From Xanthoparmelia taractica (taxonomy: Eukaryota > Ascomycota > Lecanoromycetes > Lecanorales > Parmeliaceae), in assembly GCA_033085395.1 (NCBI GenBank), contig JANQBS010000145.1, positions 39,269-103,268 on the forward strand: a stretch of 64,000 bases of DNA, read 5' to 3'. Below, piece by piece: positions 1 through 11,034 of this stretch (its first letter is position 1; each line of letters starts with the position of its first letter). Under the pieces are notes generated by a model. The model worked only from the letters and a program-made list of their open reading frames with translations, was not told the DNA's origin and did no database searches. A program made the position numbers and the translations under genes.

Positions 1-484
1 GGTGAGGTTCTCAGTGAGTCTATACTAGAAGGAAAGAGAGGTATATGATATGAGGTTTGTGTTGGTTGGTGAGGGGAGAAGTGCGCACAAAGTGGGATGA
101 AGATGGTCATGGCGGGGTGGACCCTGGGCTGTAGAAATACGTATACTGTGGTAGGGCTGAAAAACAACCGGCTTGTTGGGCGGTTCTTGGCGCTTCAAGT
201 GGTTCAACTTCAGTCATGTTTCAACTTCACCAGCTCCTTGTGCTTCATAAGTGACAAGGAATGTTGTAATACGTGACCTTACACTGCTACGATATGGGGG
301 ATTTTTACCTGTAGCCGTCGACTCAACAACCATGAATTGGCCCTCCGCTTTTGACCTCTCCTATTCAGAATCCACTCATGATGGAAGCGAATTCGTGCTA
401 TTCCTTTCTCTAAAAATATCTGCGACTGCGAGTGTTTGGTTTAATTAATATCAAGTTTCCCGGGTTTCTTGCCACCTTTCTATC
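1..484. other. Gene-free left edge
   Basis: No convincing gene is seen. Open frames here are under 70 codons and overlap one another on both strands. The last 100 bases are the probable leader of the phosphodiesterase gene that begins at 485. The left margin may also contain the end of a gene outside the window, but nothing shows this. Confidence 0.5.
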
Positions 485-2358
485 ATGAATCCTGGCCAAG
501 AGTCCCGAAAACGTAGAAATTACGACGCGTTCCAGTCCTCGAGAGACAAGTCCATATCGCCTCCTCCCAAGAGACATGCATCGTCTGTCAGTGGCAGACC
601 TGCAATTGCTGAGAATGACCATGCGGATGACCCCCTCAATGCAGCAGCACCTTCCACATCGTCTTCCAATAACCCTGACCATCCCTCCAAGTCAACCACA
701 GAACCAACCAAACCCCAGTCTAGTACCTTAATCCGTTCACCAATGCAGCTAAACTTCGTCGGGGAGCTGCCGGCTTCGAGTAACGCCGACTGCATCAGCC
801 TGGGAGGTCTGCTTGGTGATCCCATCATCAAGGAGTGCTGGCTTTTCAACTACCTCTTCGACGTGGATTTTGTGATGTGAGACTTACTGCTTTACAGTGA
901 GCATCGCTGCTAATGTATATCCAGGAGACATCTTGATCGAGATACCCGAGATTTGGTGCAGGTACGAGTCGTGCACGGGTCATGGAAAAGGGATGACCCG
1001 AATGGAATACACATTGAGGTAAATCCGTACCCTTCCTTTCCCAATGCGTCGTTTGACAGGAAACTTACCAAAAACAGGACGCAGCAAAGCGGTACCCAAA
1101 CATCAAAGTCATTAAAGCGTATATGCCAGAGATGTTTGGGACTCATCATACGAAGGCAATGGTTCTCTTTAGGCATGACGACCTGGCACAGGTTGTGATC
1201 CTTACAGCAAACTTCATCGAATGCGACTTCAGGATGAGCCAAGCGATCTGGAGGACACCTCTACTTCCCTTTCAAACACATGAGCCGGGTTCCAGCGATC
1301 CGGTGCCGCCTTTGGGCAGTGGACTCAGGTTCAAAATCGATTTGCTGGCCTACTTCCGCGGATACAGCCGAAACGGAGCTGCAACCCTTTCTGATTTGAT
1401 CTCACAGATAAAGAACTATGACTTCAGCACCGTACGCGGCGCTTTGATCGGGAGCTTGCCAGGAGTTCAGACACCTGGCCAGTTTGACCGAGAGGAGCAA
1501 GACCGTGTTGGACTGTGGGGCTTGCCGGCTCTAAAGCGTATCTTGATTTCCATACCCACCAATTCCAACCCTTCTATGAAACCCACCCCCCAACCGCACA
1601 TCATCACCCAAGTTTCCTCCATCGCCTCAGTCGGCGAGAAATGGCTCCTATCTACCCTCATACCAACCTTAGCCACCATCAAAGGGCTCCCAAACCCCCT
1701 TTCAAACCCCAAAGTATCAATCATATTCCCCACCGCGGCATCCATCCGCAACTCCATCGGCGGCTACGGCTCCGGCTCCTCCATCCACATGAAAACCACC
1801 TCCACCGCTCAAGCCAAACAACTCGCCGTCCTCAAACCAATGCTATGCCACTGGTCCAGCCTTCCTTCTCCCTACCCTCAAACCCACACCCCAACCCATC
1901 ATCAAGAACCAATTCGACAAACAGGCCGAGGCCGCGCAGCGCCCCACATAAAAACCTACATCCGATTCTCCGACAGCTCCATGAACAGCATCGACTGGGC
2001 AATGATGACATCCGCAAACCTGAGCACGCAAGCATGGGGCAGCACCCCGAACGCGCGCGGCGAGGTGAAAATTTGCAGCTACGAACTAGGTGTAGTGGTC
2101 TGGCCCGCCCTGTGGGATGATCCTGCTACAGCTGGCACTGCGACGATGGTTCCAGTATTCGGACGCGACACACCCGCCTCCAACGACGATGCAGCAGGGT
2201 GTGCTGAGCCAGGGGACAAAAGTATAAAGGTCGGATGGCGCATGCCCTACGACCTACCCCTCGTTCCTTACGGCGCGGATGAGAAGCCCTGGTGCGCGAC
2301 TGAGCCGTGCGAGGAGCCGGATTGGATGGGACGCGTTTGGCCGGGCTATGGGCATTAA
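485..2358 (+). CDS. tdp1: Tyrosyl-DNA phosphodiesterase (Tdp1 family)
   Basis: This gene encodes a phospholipase-D-superfamily DNA repair enzyme that removes topoisomerase I peptides and other adducts from DNA 3' ends in the nucleus. I read three exons: 485-876, 925-1018 and 1078-2358. Introns are 48 and 59 bp with GTGAGA and GTAAAT donors and CAG acceptors, giving 588 residues. The first HKN motif is GTHHTKAM (His186, Lys188). The second is APHIKTYIRF (His452, Lys454), with Asn476 in MMTSANLSTQAWG. The exon-2 stretch VHGSWKRDDPN and the LTANFIECDF stretch are also typical of the family. The N-terminal 90 residues are Ser/Pro-rich and low in complexity, as is usual for the regulatory tail. 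The region around residues 420-445 is less family-like and could hide a small error or variable loop. Family assignment is firm. Confidence 0.9.
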
Positions 2359-2742
2359 TACCGTGGTGGCTGTTGCCTTTTGCTGGAACATTTGATAGAG
2401 TTCGTGCTTGGGGTTGGTTGCTGTAAATAGAGATTAGAAGTTCGCATCTGATTGCTATGTGCTGGCTTTTGCGGAGAACTTTTGCTAGGACAGTGGCCTC
2501 GGCTCTGACAATGCGTGAGAGAGCTTGGGAACTTTATAAAATGTACGTTCAATGGACACAGGGAGCTTTTCGTTCATCGTGCTTGCTGCTAATATATAAT
2601 ACACAGAACAGGGTATCGATCCACATAACCATAACCCAAGAATCTTCCAAAGGTACCGTGGATTGTACCAGCATGACCGTATTTCTTCGTTTTGAGAAGT
2701 TCATAGCCATACACCATACACAGGGAACTCTTACCAACTCCA
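2359..2742. other. Convergent intergenic region
   Basis: This 384-bp gap separates the tail-to-tail stops of the phosphodiesterase gene and the glycosyltransferase-like gene. It holds the two 3' untranslated regions. The short open frames here show no family features. Confidence 0.5.
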
Positions 2743-4215
2743 TCAACAACACACAGTATCATCCTCCCCCCTCTCCTTACACTTCCTCTTCCCGCCATCC
2801 CTCTCGCAGGCCCACGTATTATCCTTCTCCACCATCCACTGATCGCCCTCCTTGAGTCCCACATGCTGAATATCGCACCCCTTATGTCCCCATTTCTGCT
2901 CGTAGACTTCGACGCCCGCGGCGATGGTCAACTGTAACGCTTTTTCCCAACCGTCGGCATCGTAGTAGAAGGGCTCGCCCTGGCCGCCTGACTGTTTCAG
3001 TTGCCAGGAGTTGCGGTAAGGGTCCTTTCTCTTTTCATCCGCGAGGGATTCGAGGGTTGCTTGTAGGGTAGTCCAGCCGGGACCGCCGATGGTGTCTTCT
3101 TCGGTTGAGGAGAGATATTCGATGGTTTCTGGTGCGGTGGGTTCGTCGGGCGTAGGCGCACCAGTGGTTGTGCTGTTCGTTGTGTGTCCTATCGTGACTT
3201 TGCCATGTTCTCCTACTTCGACTACAGTCTTCTCATCTTCAGCCTCCCTTTCCGCTTTCGCTTTCATTTTCTTTCTCCTTCTGTACAACACTTCCAAATC
3301 GTCCAGGCTCCTTCCCACATCGAAAACCTGCCCCGCATCTGCGAGCGGCGTCTCCAACCCATTCAGCGCTAACCGACCATGCATGTCGCAGTCGGTTCCA
3401 TAGTAACCGATCATCGAGTCCCATCCACCCACCTGGAGATAATTCTTCACGTTGACCAAAGCTAGCCAGTCATAGCTAAAGAAGCGCACGGCCCATCGGT
3501 CGTGAGCATCGTAGCTTGGGGAGAAAGACTCGCGAATGACGTCGACAGCAATAGCGTAGAGGGATTTGTAGGGTTGGATATCCTCGTGGGCTTGGGGTAC
3601 AGTGTCCATGTGGGCCCAGAAGTAGTGGGTCAGGTTGTTGTTTATCGCCTCTGACAGGTAGAGGTTCTGTAGCTGGGCGAAGGTCTGGAGGGAGGGTGTA
3701 GTTATGACGTTGACGCCAAAGACCTTAGTGAGACGATGGTAGTCGAGGTAGAACGGGTTCTGGGAAGTGAGAAGCCCGTTCTTGTTTGCATCAAAGGTTC
3801 CTGTGTTCTCCACGACATATATATCTTCTGGAGGCCAGCCGGCAGTTATGTAGCCAACTACCACCTGCTGCAACAATGGCCAGTAGCGCGTGAAACCAAT
3901 GTAAAGTCGCGTTGACTCCGACACATGCGGCGAGGGTGGCTTGTTCCAGGAAGGGACGGGAGGTAGGTCTGCGGGTGATTGGGCGCTGGCGGCCAGAGGA
4001 AAGTATTCCGGTAGTGGAGGGGGGGGTGACGGTTTTGGAGGTTTGCGGATTACATGGGGAGGTTCGTCAACGGGTATAGCTCCGCTGGGGGGAGGTGGGC
4101 GGTAAGAAGTGTATGTTGCGAGGAGGGGCCGGCGGACGGTGTAGAGGGTCATGGCGAAGACGGTGAGGATGAAGGGGATGAGAGCCCAGCGAGAGCGGAG
4201 GGAAGGGATGATCAT
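2743..4215 (-). CDS. Type II membrane glycosyltransferase-like protein
   Basis: This is a single-exon gene of 490 residues. A short cytoplasmic N-terminus with basic residues is followed by one hydrophobic segment (about residues 11-28) and a Pro-rich stem (about 38-95), the layout of a Golgi type II enzyme. The lumenal part contains SESTRLYIGFTRYWPLLQQ and a likely DxD-type metal site HYFWAHMDTV (residues 197-206). It also has WDSMIGYYGTDCDMHGR (265-281), which resembles the G-x-G-x-(E/T)-D-x-D motif of GT-A fold galactosyl- and N-acetylglucosaminyltransferases. The segment at about residues 310-350 is charged and low-complexity. I infer a sugar-nucleotide-dependent transferase; donor, acceptor and CAZy family cannot be told from sequence alone. 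An unrelated GT-A-like fungal family is possible. Confidence 0.6.
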   Translation of the reverse strand: MIIPSLRSRWALIPFILTVFAMTLYTVRRPLLATYTSYRPPPPSGAIPVDEPPHVIRKPPKPSPPPPLPEYFPLAASAQSPADLPPVPSWNKPPSPHVSESTRLYIGFTRYWPLLQQVVVGYITAGWPPEDIYVVENTGTFDANKNGLLTSQNPFYLDYHRLTKVFGVNVITTPSLQTFAQLQNLYLSEAINNNLTHYFWAHMDTVPQAHEDIQPYKSLYAIAVDVIRESFSPSYDAHDRWAVRFFSYDWLALVNVKNYLQVGGWDSMIGYYGTDCDMHGRLALNGLETPLADAGQVFDVGRSLDDLEVLYRRRKKMKAKAEREAEDEKTVVEVGEHGKVTIGHTTNSTTTGAPTPDEPTAPETIEYLSSTEEDTIGGPGWTTLQATLESLADEKRKDPYRNSWQLKQSGGQGEPFYYDADGWEKALQLTIAAGVEVYEQKWGHKGCDIQHVGLKEGDQWMVEKDNTWACERDGGKRKCKERGEDDTVCC

Positions 4216-4600
4216 GGTGGGCCAACGACTGGCGGGATCATGAAGCGCTGTTCCCTTGCTCCATCGTGGTTGAGCTCGTGGCTAGAGGTGGAGAAGCCTC
4301 GTGGAGCGTTACAATGGGAATGTTGCACTCGAGGCTATTTGTATGGACGCTGAATGTTTCCTCGTTGATTAGCAGGAGTGCATTTATTTAAAGCGGCGGC
4401 AGGTTTTGGCTGACCAAAATGTGATGTGGGCTTCCTTTTGCTAGCCGCTTTAAACCGGCGCTGACTGGTGACAGTGGTGAGCATGCACGCCACGGTAGCA
4501 CCCACTTCAACTCTTTATCGAAGCCTATATTTTTAGCTAAGAGGTTCTTGGTCTTTACTTCTACAATGACTACGGTAAGTATAAGATTGCTTAGTAGGAG
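4216..4600. other. Upstream region of the glycosyltransferase-like gene
   Basis: This stretch is the probable promoter of the minus-strand glycosyltransferase-like gene that starts at 4215. No canonical TATA box or repeated motif stands out. Confidence 0.35.
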
Positions 4601-5047
4601 TTGCGGGATAGAGTGCTTGCGTGCGCTGAGGGGGACTGCATCTCTTACGCCCACCAAGGCCTTGTGACTTGCGCCTGGGTTAACCAAGTGCAATCCATCC
4701 GCGGCAGCGACCATGGCACTTGGGATGGCCTACCTAACGACTGGATGGAACCAGCCTGCAATTGCACCATGCCGTCATCACGGCCTCCAGCGCCAATTGA
4801 GGTAGGAGCGGCCTCTCCGAATCCCAACCCTCCGCAATACATCCCCATGACATGCCTGGGGGAAACGAGGGGGCTAGGGAAAATGTCGCTCCAGGATTAC
4901 TGCGAGTTGGAAGTCGGAGCGTACTGTTTGGCCTCTCAGCCTGATCGCATCGTGATCCCAAAGGGTAGGGACCCGATGGCTCTTTGTACGTCGGCGACTG
5001 AGGGTGCGGGGTTTTACAACAATGGTTGTCGATGCAAGACCCTTTGA
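4601..5047 (+). CDS. Small Cys-containing hypothetical protein, possibly the 3' part of a gene
   Basis: This is an open frame of up to 148 codons with no recognised domain. The frame as given opens at a non-ATG codon (TTG), so the true 5' end is not established. Eight or more cysteines occur, for example in LACAEGDC, PACNCTM, DYCELEVGAYC and NGCRCKTL. Tight Cys spacing and a final Cys-x-Cys pair look like a secreted Cys-rich domain, but no signal peptide is visible in this frame. An ATG followed by a GTAAGT donor lies just upstream (about 4566-4580), but the implied intron would be too short. The upstream exon may be missed or the gene may be a relic. Confidence 0.3.
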   Translation: MRDRVLACAEGDCISYAHQGLVTCAWVNQVQSIRGSDHGTWDGLPNDWMEPACNCTMPSSRPPAPIEVGAASPNPNPPQYIPMTCLGETRGLGKMSLQDYCELEVGAYCLASQPDRIVIPKGRDPMALCTSATEGAGFYNNGCRCKTL

Positions 5048-5839
5048 AGTTGCCGAGAATCCGTTGAGCTGGCCCTTTTGTGGTGATGGTCTTGTGGGCC
5101 GAGCACCTGTGGTTATCGTTATTGTTGCAATATTACTTAAAGAGTAATCTGGAGGCGGGAACACCCATACCGCTGAAAACACTATATCATAGAAGCGATT
5201 TTTGATGAACAAATAGCTTGTTGCTCCGGTTTCCAAATCTGCCCCGCGCCCAGATACTGTCCAAAGAATCGGAACCGGTTTATCAAGTAAGGTCCATAGC
5301 AACAGCCCTTCGGACCAACTCAAGAGGAGCCCTTGGGCCTAGATTCAAAACCAATGGATGCAGCCATCTGAACCCCAAAAGCTAATGTCTCCCAAGCGTC
5401 CCAAAGCCCGGAATATCCATGACCCCAGTGTCCCAAACTTGAGCAGGACGTACGCAGTATTGGTAGATTGCAAGCAGAGCAACCAGACATAAAGATAAAA
5501 GTTTTTCCGTGATCACTGCCCGCCCCTAAACAGATATTCTGGCCTGGCGGATCTTCCTCAACACCGCCAACACTGTTGTTCGGGGGTCATTTGTAGTGAA
5601 GAAGAGCCAGTGTCTCATACTCTGCCATGATGTCTTATGGGAACGAAAGGCACCAGTGTAGAAGAATCTTTTTATTGAGAAAAAAACTTTCTCAAAGGAA
5701 GTAAAATTACGATCAAGTTGCTTATCATGTCCCCGTTGTACATGGAATTCATATACCTGTCTGGAGGTATCAGATACTCTTTCACCCATCCTCTGTGCAG
5801 ATTGTCGTCAGATCCTGTTTTATTATGATTAGAGGAACA
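5048..5839. other. Intergenic, no gene seen
   Basis: This is about 790 bp of mixed composition between the small Cys-containing frame and the end of the F-box-like gene. Open frames of 60-150 codons overlap here on the minus strand without domain features, and I leave them uncalled. Confidence 0.4.
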
Positions 5840-7264
5840 CTATAAACCTCTCTGGATCCTCGCACAGAATCCTAAACGCTGGTTTATGACAGCTACGCCT
5901 TCAATCTCACTCTGGCTCAACCCCCATCTTTCCACCTCCTCCCCAAACCTCATCACCCTTCCCCCAAAGATCTCGTTAAACCTCCTCGCCATCTCCTCTT
6001 CCCTCCTCTTCCTCGAAATACTCCCGGCTTGAAAAACTGGCCTTCTGACTTTTCTCTCTTGTCCCCTCCCAACACCATACCGTTCATAGATAAATTCACT
6101 GCACCTCTCCTTGCTACTCCAATCGCTCACCCACGTTGCAAAAGCTACTTCGGTGCCAGTGCTGTAATGCCAGGTTCGAAGATGATTCGCCCACGCTTCG
6201 ATCTCCGCATCATTCTGCGGCATCGACTCCGCATGCGCGCGAAGCAGGAGCGTGAACAGCCTTATAGATATCTCCACCTCACACCTCCCCACCCCACCAC
6301 CCGAGAGCTCGTCCGAAGAAGCTGTAAAAGCATGCAAATCCCGCCTCGCTATAAGGCGAAACAGCTCCGCCGGCGGATTAAAGGGATTTTCATCATTCGA
6401 GGCCGTGTCGCTAAACTCCACCAGGCGTGTCGCGAGCCAGAGTAGCGTGAGCAGCGCGTCATAGTGACCGTGGACAATCGCATTGCTCATTCCCTGATAG
6501 AAAGCCTCAAACTGGTAATGCACGGTGCGGAGGTTGACATGGCTGCTGAGCATTTTCAATTCGTCAATTTTCTCTTGCGACCACTCCGGATTTCCCGTAA
6601 GGACGTGCGGCGGTAGTACGAGGAAAGCCGTTGGGGCGATAGTGAGGTTTGGGCTGGAGTCCTGATCGAAACGGGTATCGGGGCCGCGGTAGGTCGTTAA
6701 GAGTGCGGTTGCGAAGGGGCGGAGGCAATACAAGTTGATGGAGCTTCCTTTGTCAAGTGTCATTGCTTTGAAGACAGAATGGCTGGCCGGAAGTCTCGCG
6801 ATGAAGTAGGACAAATGCATTTGATCATCTTGGGATAAAGGCAAGTCAAGCGTACGGAGCAGATCTTTCATAACGGCCTGCATAATCTCCTCGAGCCATC
6901 TTTTAGCATTACTGAAGCCACACCATCGACACCGCAGCACCATCTCCTGCAATTCTATTCGTGCTTGTGAGTCCCCTCCTTCCACTCCAGACACAGGCAT
7001 GGGTACAGACAAGGGGTGAAAAAGCCCCCGCACATGAGGACCAGGTTCGTAGCGGTAGGTCTCTTGTGTCGTTGCGCCGCCAAAGAGGAGCGGGGTGCTG
7101 TTCCAGAAAGCATGGAGGAAGGTGAGCTGGTATATTTGGTTTGTAGAGAGGACACGGGCGAGGAGAGGGGAGGCGAGGGGGAAATGAGGGGAGAGGGAGT
7201 GGAGGTAGATTGATTGAAGGAGTTCCGGGGGAAGGGAGAGGAGGTGGGGTTTTGGTGTTGGCAT
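5840..7264 (-). CDS. F-box-like protein of unknown target
   Basis: This is an intronless gene of 474 residues. It opens with MPTPKPHLLSLPPELLQSI, where the L-x-x-L-P-x-E-L-L-x-x-I pattern is the start of an F-box, the segment that binds Skp1 in SCF ubiquitin ligases. The rest has no WD40 or LRR repeats that I can see. It contains a short Cys pair (LRCRWCGF, about residues 110-117) and a basic C-terminal region (about 410-440, rich in Arg and Lys). Many fungal F-box proteins have this plan with an uncharacterised C-terminal half. The F-box is inferred from about 12 residues only, so it may be degenerate. Confidence 0.6.
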   Translation of the reverse strand: MPTPKPHLLSLPPELLQSIYLHSLSPHFPLASPLLARVLSTNQIYQLTFLHAFWNSTPLLFGGATTQETYRYEPGPHVRGLFHPLSVPMPVSGVEGGDSQARIELQEMVLRCRWCGFSNAKRWLEEIMQAVMKDLLRTLDLPLSQDDQMHLSYFIARLPASHSVFKAMTLDKGSSINLYCLRPFATALLTTYRGPDTRFDQDSSPNLTIAPTAFLVLPPHVLTGNPEWSQEKIDELKMLSSHVNLRTVHYQFEAFYQGMSNAIVHGHYDALLTLLWLATRLVEFSDTASNDENPFNPPAELFRLIARRDLHAFTASSDELSGGGVGRCEVEISIRLFTLLLRAHAESMPQNDAEIEAWANHLRTWHYSTGTEVAFATWVSDWSSKERCSEFIYERYGVGRGQERKVRRPVFQAGSISRKRREEEMARRFNEIFGGRVMRFGEEVERWGLSQSEIEGVAVINQRLGFCARIQRGL

Positions 7265-7876
7265 GCGTGCGGTAGTGGTTATGATCCAAGGTGAGGTGTT
7301 GGATTGTGTGCGAAGAAATGGGAGGTGAGTGGGAGAGAGGTAAGAGAGGGAAATCGTTGACTGGAGATTAGAAGAACGTGATGGATTATATAACTCGGGA
7401 GCGTGGCAACGCAGGTGTACCGTGCTCTAGTTCTCACTCATTCACTGAGAGGGATATCGAGGATGCTTAGACTAATGGTCACATTCAAGAGATGAGAACG
7501 GGGTAGATTGAATACTACGCCGCCCTTGCATCGTTTCACTTTCGATACCACTAGTAATTTAAAACAAACAGCAGCTGTATTCTTGCCTCCTCACCAAATA
7601 CGACTGAAAATTGGAGACTGGATCTTAGAAAATGAATAACGCACAATGAGGACACCAATTGTTGAGAAACACTTTGCCACTTCGAGCACTAACATGGACC
7701 CACAATCAATCTTACATGTTTACCTAGTGCATTCAAGCTCACAACCAAGATGGGAGCCGAGCCTCGACACCCAGCTTTATACAGAATTGAGATGCCACAG
7801 ACTTTTGGAAGTTCCAAATGTATCACACGGTAATGTCTGCCACCAGTAGAGCCTACCAACCCCAGGATACAACGTC
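7265..7876. other. Intergenic region upstream of the F-box-like gene
   Basis: The region holds the promoter of the F-box-like gene (transcribed leftwards from 7264) and the 3' flank of the next minus-strand gene. No gene is recognised. Confidence 0.4.
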
Positions 7877-9079
7877 CTATGTCCAATGGATGACCCTGTT
7901 GTATGACTTCGCGGGTACGGACCGAGACTGGCGCTTTGCGTCACGCACAGCATTCAAACCGCGACGGTGTAAGTTGACGCCCGGCTTCAAGGCCTGTGAA
8001 GACATATCGAAACACCCACTGGTCACATTCGAGGTGCAGACATCATAGATGGTGTGAGTGCACATGTCGCAATACAGCCCCTCTGTGGTAGACACGAAGT
8101 CCGGGCCCATCGAAGTGGTGCTATCACAAACTTCTTGAGCGCTGTGCGCTATGTGGTCACTGATCACAACGCTGCTGTCACTGCAGGTTTGATAGCTGCG
8201 CCTGATCTTCGTTCTGCGCCTGACGCCATCGCTTTCAGTCTGCATTGTATTAGACGCGTTCATAGGTGCGTTGGTCTGCGGATGCATCGGCAGGCCCGGG
8301 CCTGGAGAGCAAGTGACTTTCCCGTCAACGAGGGTCAAGCTGGTATCGACGGGATCACTGCCATCGGGTTGATATGCCAGTGGTGGAGAAAAAACCGGGA
8401 TGCATTGTTTCTCGCTGGTAAGGTCGGAGCCCCAGAGGTGGAATCTTGGCTTGCTTTCGCACATCGTGGCTGGGTTCTCTTGATATCCCATAGCTCGTAC
8501 CTGATTGGATCCGAAATCCGGGACGTGAAAGCTAAACCCCTGCGCAAAGACGTTCGCGGTCCCAGGATCCGGACTATCGAGCCAGATACAGCTCGGTTTG
8601 AACTCCGGGTCTTGGTTGGTTTCGACTAGGAGGTTGGAAGGATACCATTTCCCTCCACATTGCTTCCCGACGTCACCGTAAAATTGGTTCTTGTCGCCTG
8701 ATGCCATGGTAATAGCGAGGTAAGCGATACAGATCTGATCTGTTCCCCCACTGGTAATTGAGATGTATTCGGCGGGCGCGTTGTAGGAGTGATCATGATG
8801 CTTGATGACTATGTCCTTGAACTCGCCTGACTTTATGGTATTCTTGCCATGGCTAGTTCCAATTTGGTTGCCGTTACCGTCGAATAGTGCGATATTGGGT
8901 ATGTTACCTCCAATGGTCCCATTACCCAGGTCGCTCTCCTGCGCCAACCCCACTCCGATACGCACAGTGGTCTTCGCTTTGTAGGGTTTTGGAAAGAACT
9001 CTATGGCGAGGGGGATCATGGAGAGAGCCACGAAAGCTCCGTTCAAAGCGAGAGCCATGTGGCCTGTGTCTGATGGCAC
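7877..9079 (-). CDS. Secreted or membrane-anchored hypothetical protein
   Basis: This gene is intronless, 400 residues, with no domain that I can name. An N-terminal hydrophobic segment (residues 8-28, ALALNGAFVALSMIPLAIEF) acts as a signal peptide or anchor; Met8 could equally be the start. The body has a jelly-roll-like beginning (IALFDGNGNQIGTS, YISITSGGTDQICIAYLAIT) and conserved-looking cysteines (KQCGGKWYP, SCIWLDS, MCESKPRFHLWG). It has a second Cys-rich block near the C-terminus (YCDMCTHTIYDVCTS). A basic linker (GVRRRTKIRR, about residues 289-298) divides the two. I think it resembles secreted proteins of unknown function found in plant-associated ascomycetes, but that is from memory of the pattern and was not searched. 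Confidence 0.6.
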   Translation of the reverse strand: MPSDTGHMALALNGAFVALSMIPLAIEFFPKPYKAKTTVRIGVGLAQESDLGNGTIGGNIPNIALFDGNGNQIGTSHGKNTIKSGEFKDIVIKHHDHSYNAPAEYISITSGGTDQICIAYLAITMASGDKNQFYGDVGKQCGGKWYPSNLLVETNQDPEFKPSCIWLDSPDPGTANVFAQGFSFHVPDFGSNQVRAMGYQENPATMCESKPRFHLWGSDLTSEKQCIPVFSPPLAYQPDGSDPVDTSLTLVDGKVTCSPGPGLPMHPQTNAPMNASNTMQTESDGVRRRTKIRRSYQTCSDSSVVISDHIAHSAQEVCDSTTSMGPDFVSTTEGLYCDMCTHTIYDVCTSNVTSGCFDMSSQALKPGVNLHRRGLNAVRDAKRQSRSVPAKSYNRVIHWT

Positions 9080-11034
9080 TTCACTCGTGGACAGGTGTTA
9101 ATCTTCGATTAATGATGGTGATGGGTTGTATCGATGTGGAAATTGGTTGAAACTTTGTAATCAAGAATCAATATTAGAGAGTGAAAAATTCAAAAATAAC
9201 AATGTGACGATACTGAAGGAACGGAAGGCGCTGTTTGTGAGCGAATGAAGAGCTTAGGGTAGGGGAAAAGGCGTGGCCACCTATATAACATCATGCTCAA
9301 CAGCTGTAGAGCAGCACAAGGAGGAAAACGGGTCAGGCGCCCTCTGTAATGAAGTTTCATCGTGGGCTCCTTGACTGAGACGTTTCGTGATTTGGTATTA
9401 AGGGAGGCAGTTTGGCACACCGAGTGAATGGGCAAAGGTTTCACAAATCTCTGCTGTCTTCCATACTAAATTCAAACATCATCCATGTGCAACGAGATCT
9501 GAGCGTCCCAAACCATCGACACTGCCCCCTCAGGGACGTGGGCTACATCAGTCCTCGCCTCCAATCGCAACTCTACTCTCACCCTGTATTTTCGACACAG
9601 TAAATTTTCGAGCAATTCCCTCAATATTCGCTCTAGAAGAGATTCAAGGATACACATGGGATCCTTAGTTGACATGTCGTCGGTGCCCTATGTTGTTGGT
9701 GGTGTGAAGCACGGGTCGCAAATTGCAGGCCACATGCTTTGTAATCTGTTACAGAGGTTTTTACCGTACACTAGCGCCAATACGCAGATTGACTTCTCCA
9801 TGTCGGGCAATGCTCGCGCCACTACACACACTGCGCACCCACACCATTGCTGAGACCCAACAACAGCGCCGGCGTGGTTGTGTCTCCGATCCCCCCTACT
9901 TAGCTGTGTAGCCATTACGTACAGGCTAATAATGCAACGCCAAGGCGACAGTGCCACCAAGTGAACCGAGATATTTTACAAATAGAAGAAACTTGTGGCT
10001 TAAATCTCTCAGCAACCCTCTTCTCGTACTAAAGAGTACATGATACACGAATGTAAAACCATTGGTATCGTGCTCCTCTTGGAAGATTTGGCTAATCTAG
10101 GAACATCAAAGTCATCTGTCCAGCTAGAGACTGTCAAACCCGCGGTTTAATCAGGTATATCATCAACAAGACACGAGTCAGAAGAGCCTTTAACCAATAA
10201 ACATAACTCTTCAAGCTTTATTCACTTATACTGGGGCCCTAAACTCTAACTAAAGTATTTCAATCAAGGAAATTCCTCTGGTTCTCGGCACCCATACAGA
10301 TCGCAGGAAATCATCTGGTATCAGCCTGCAGATTGATACTGGTTTCTAGTAATTCTAACACTGTCCTTTGCTGGTCTTTTTGAAACGTTCCAACGGATTT
10401 CTATGTTGTTCCTCCTGGTTCAAGAGGAAATGAAGCGTCACCAATCCTACCAGGGTTGACACCACCAGTGCACCTCTCGAGCCACCCCATAACCAGCCCC
10501 CAGTCGAACGTTCTGAATGTCAGGACGTTGCAAGGCTGATAGCAACAATTGCTTCTACGTTAAGCTGTTGTTGCTAATCATATCTATAAATTGATCTGAT
10601 CTTCTTATTCCACTGACACGTCTAATTTGATTAAAGGTATAGTGGATTAATCATCCTTTGCTGCAATTAAATGGTTTGGACAGGTACCATGTTTACCAAG
10701 GATGGTTCAAATTTTTATTTCAGGGTACTCTTCCGCCTACTCCAACATGTTGTTATTCCTTACGCCTTGAAGCAATTAACAACAAGATTGCAACTGGGCA
10801 ATTCCGCTCTGACGGAATGTTCAGATACAAAAAGGCTTCAGTACTCTACCTTCCTACAGTACTTTTTCAACGATAGTTCTTTCAAAGCCGGCAAGAGATC
10901 CTCTCATTTCCAGTACCACCAGCTGTCTTCATTCAAGTTGTCCTTCATTCTTTAGACTTCTGTATTTGATCTACTCCTAAACGGAAAACATCGACTTTCA
11001 TTATCCTTATTTCAAGACACTAAATACCACCAAA
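9080..11034. other. Long intergenic region (about 1.95 kb)
   Basis: This stretch separates two secreted-protein genes transcribed away from each other, so both promoters lie in it. Composition becomes more AT-rich from about 9960 to 10700. Nothing is recognised beyond short unsupported open frames. Confidence 0.4.
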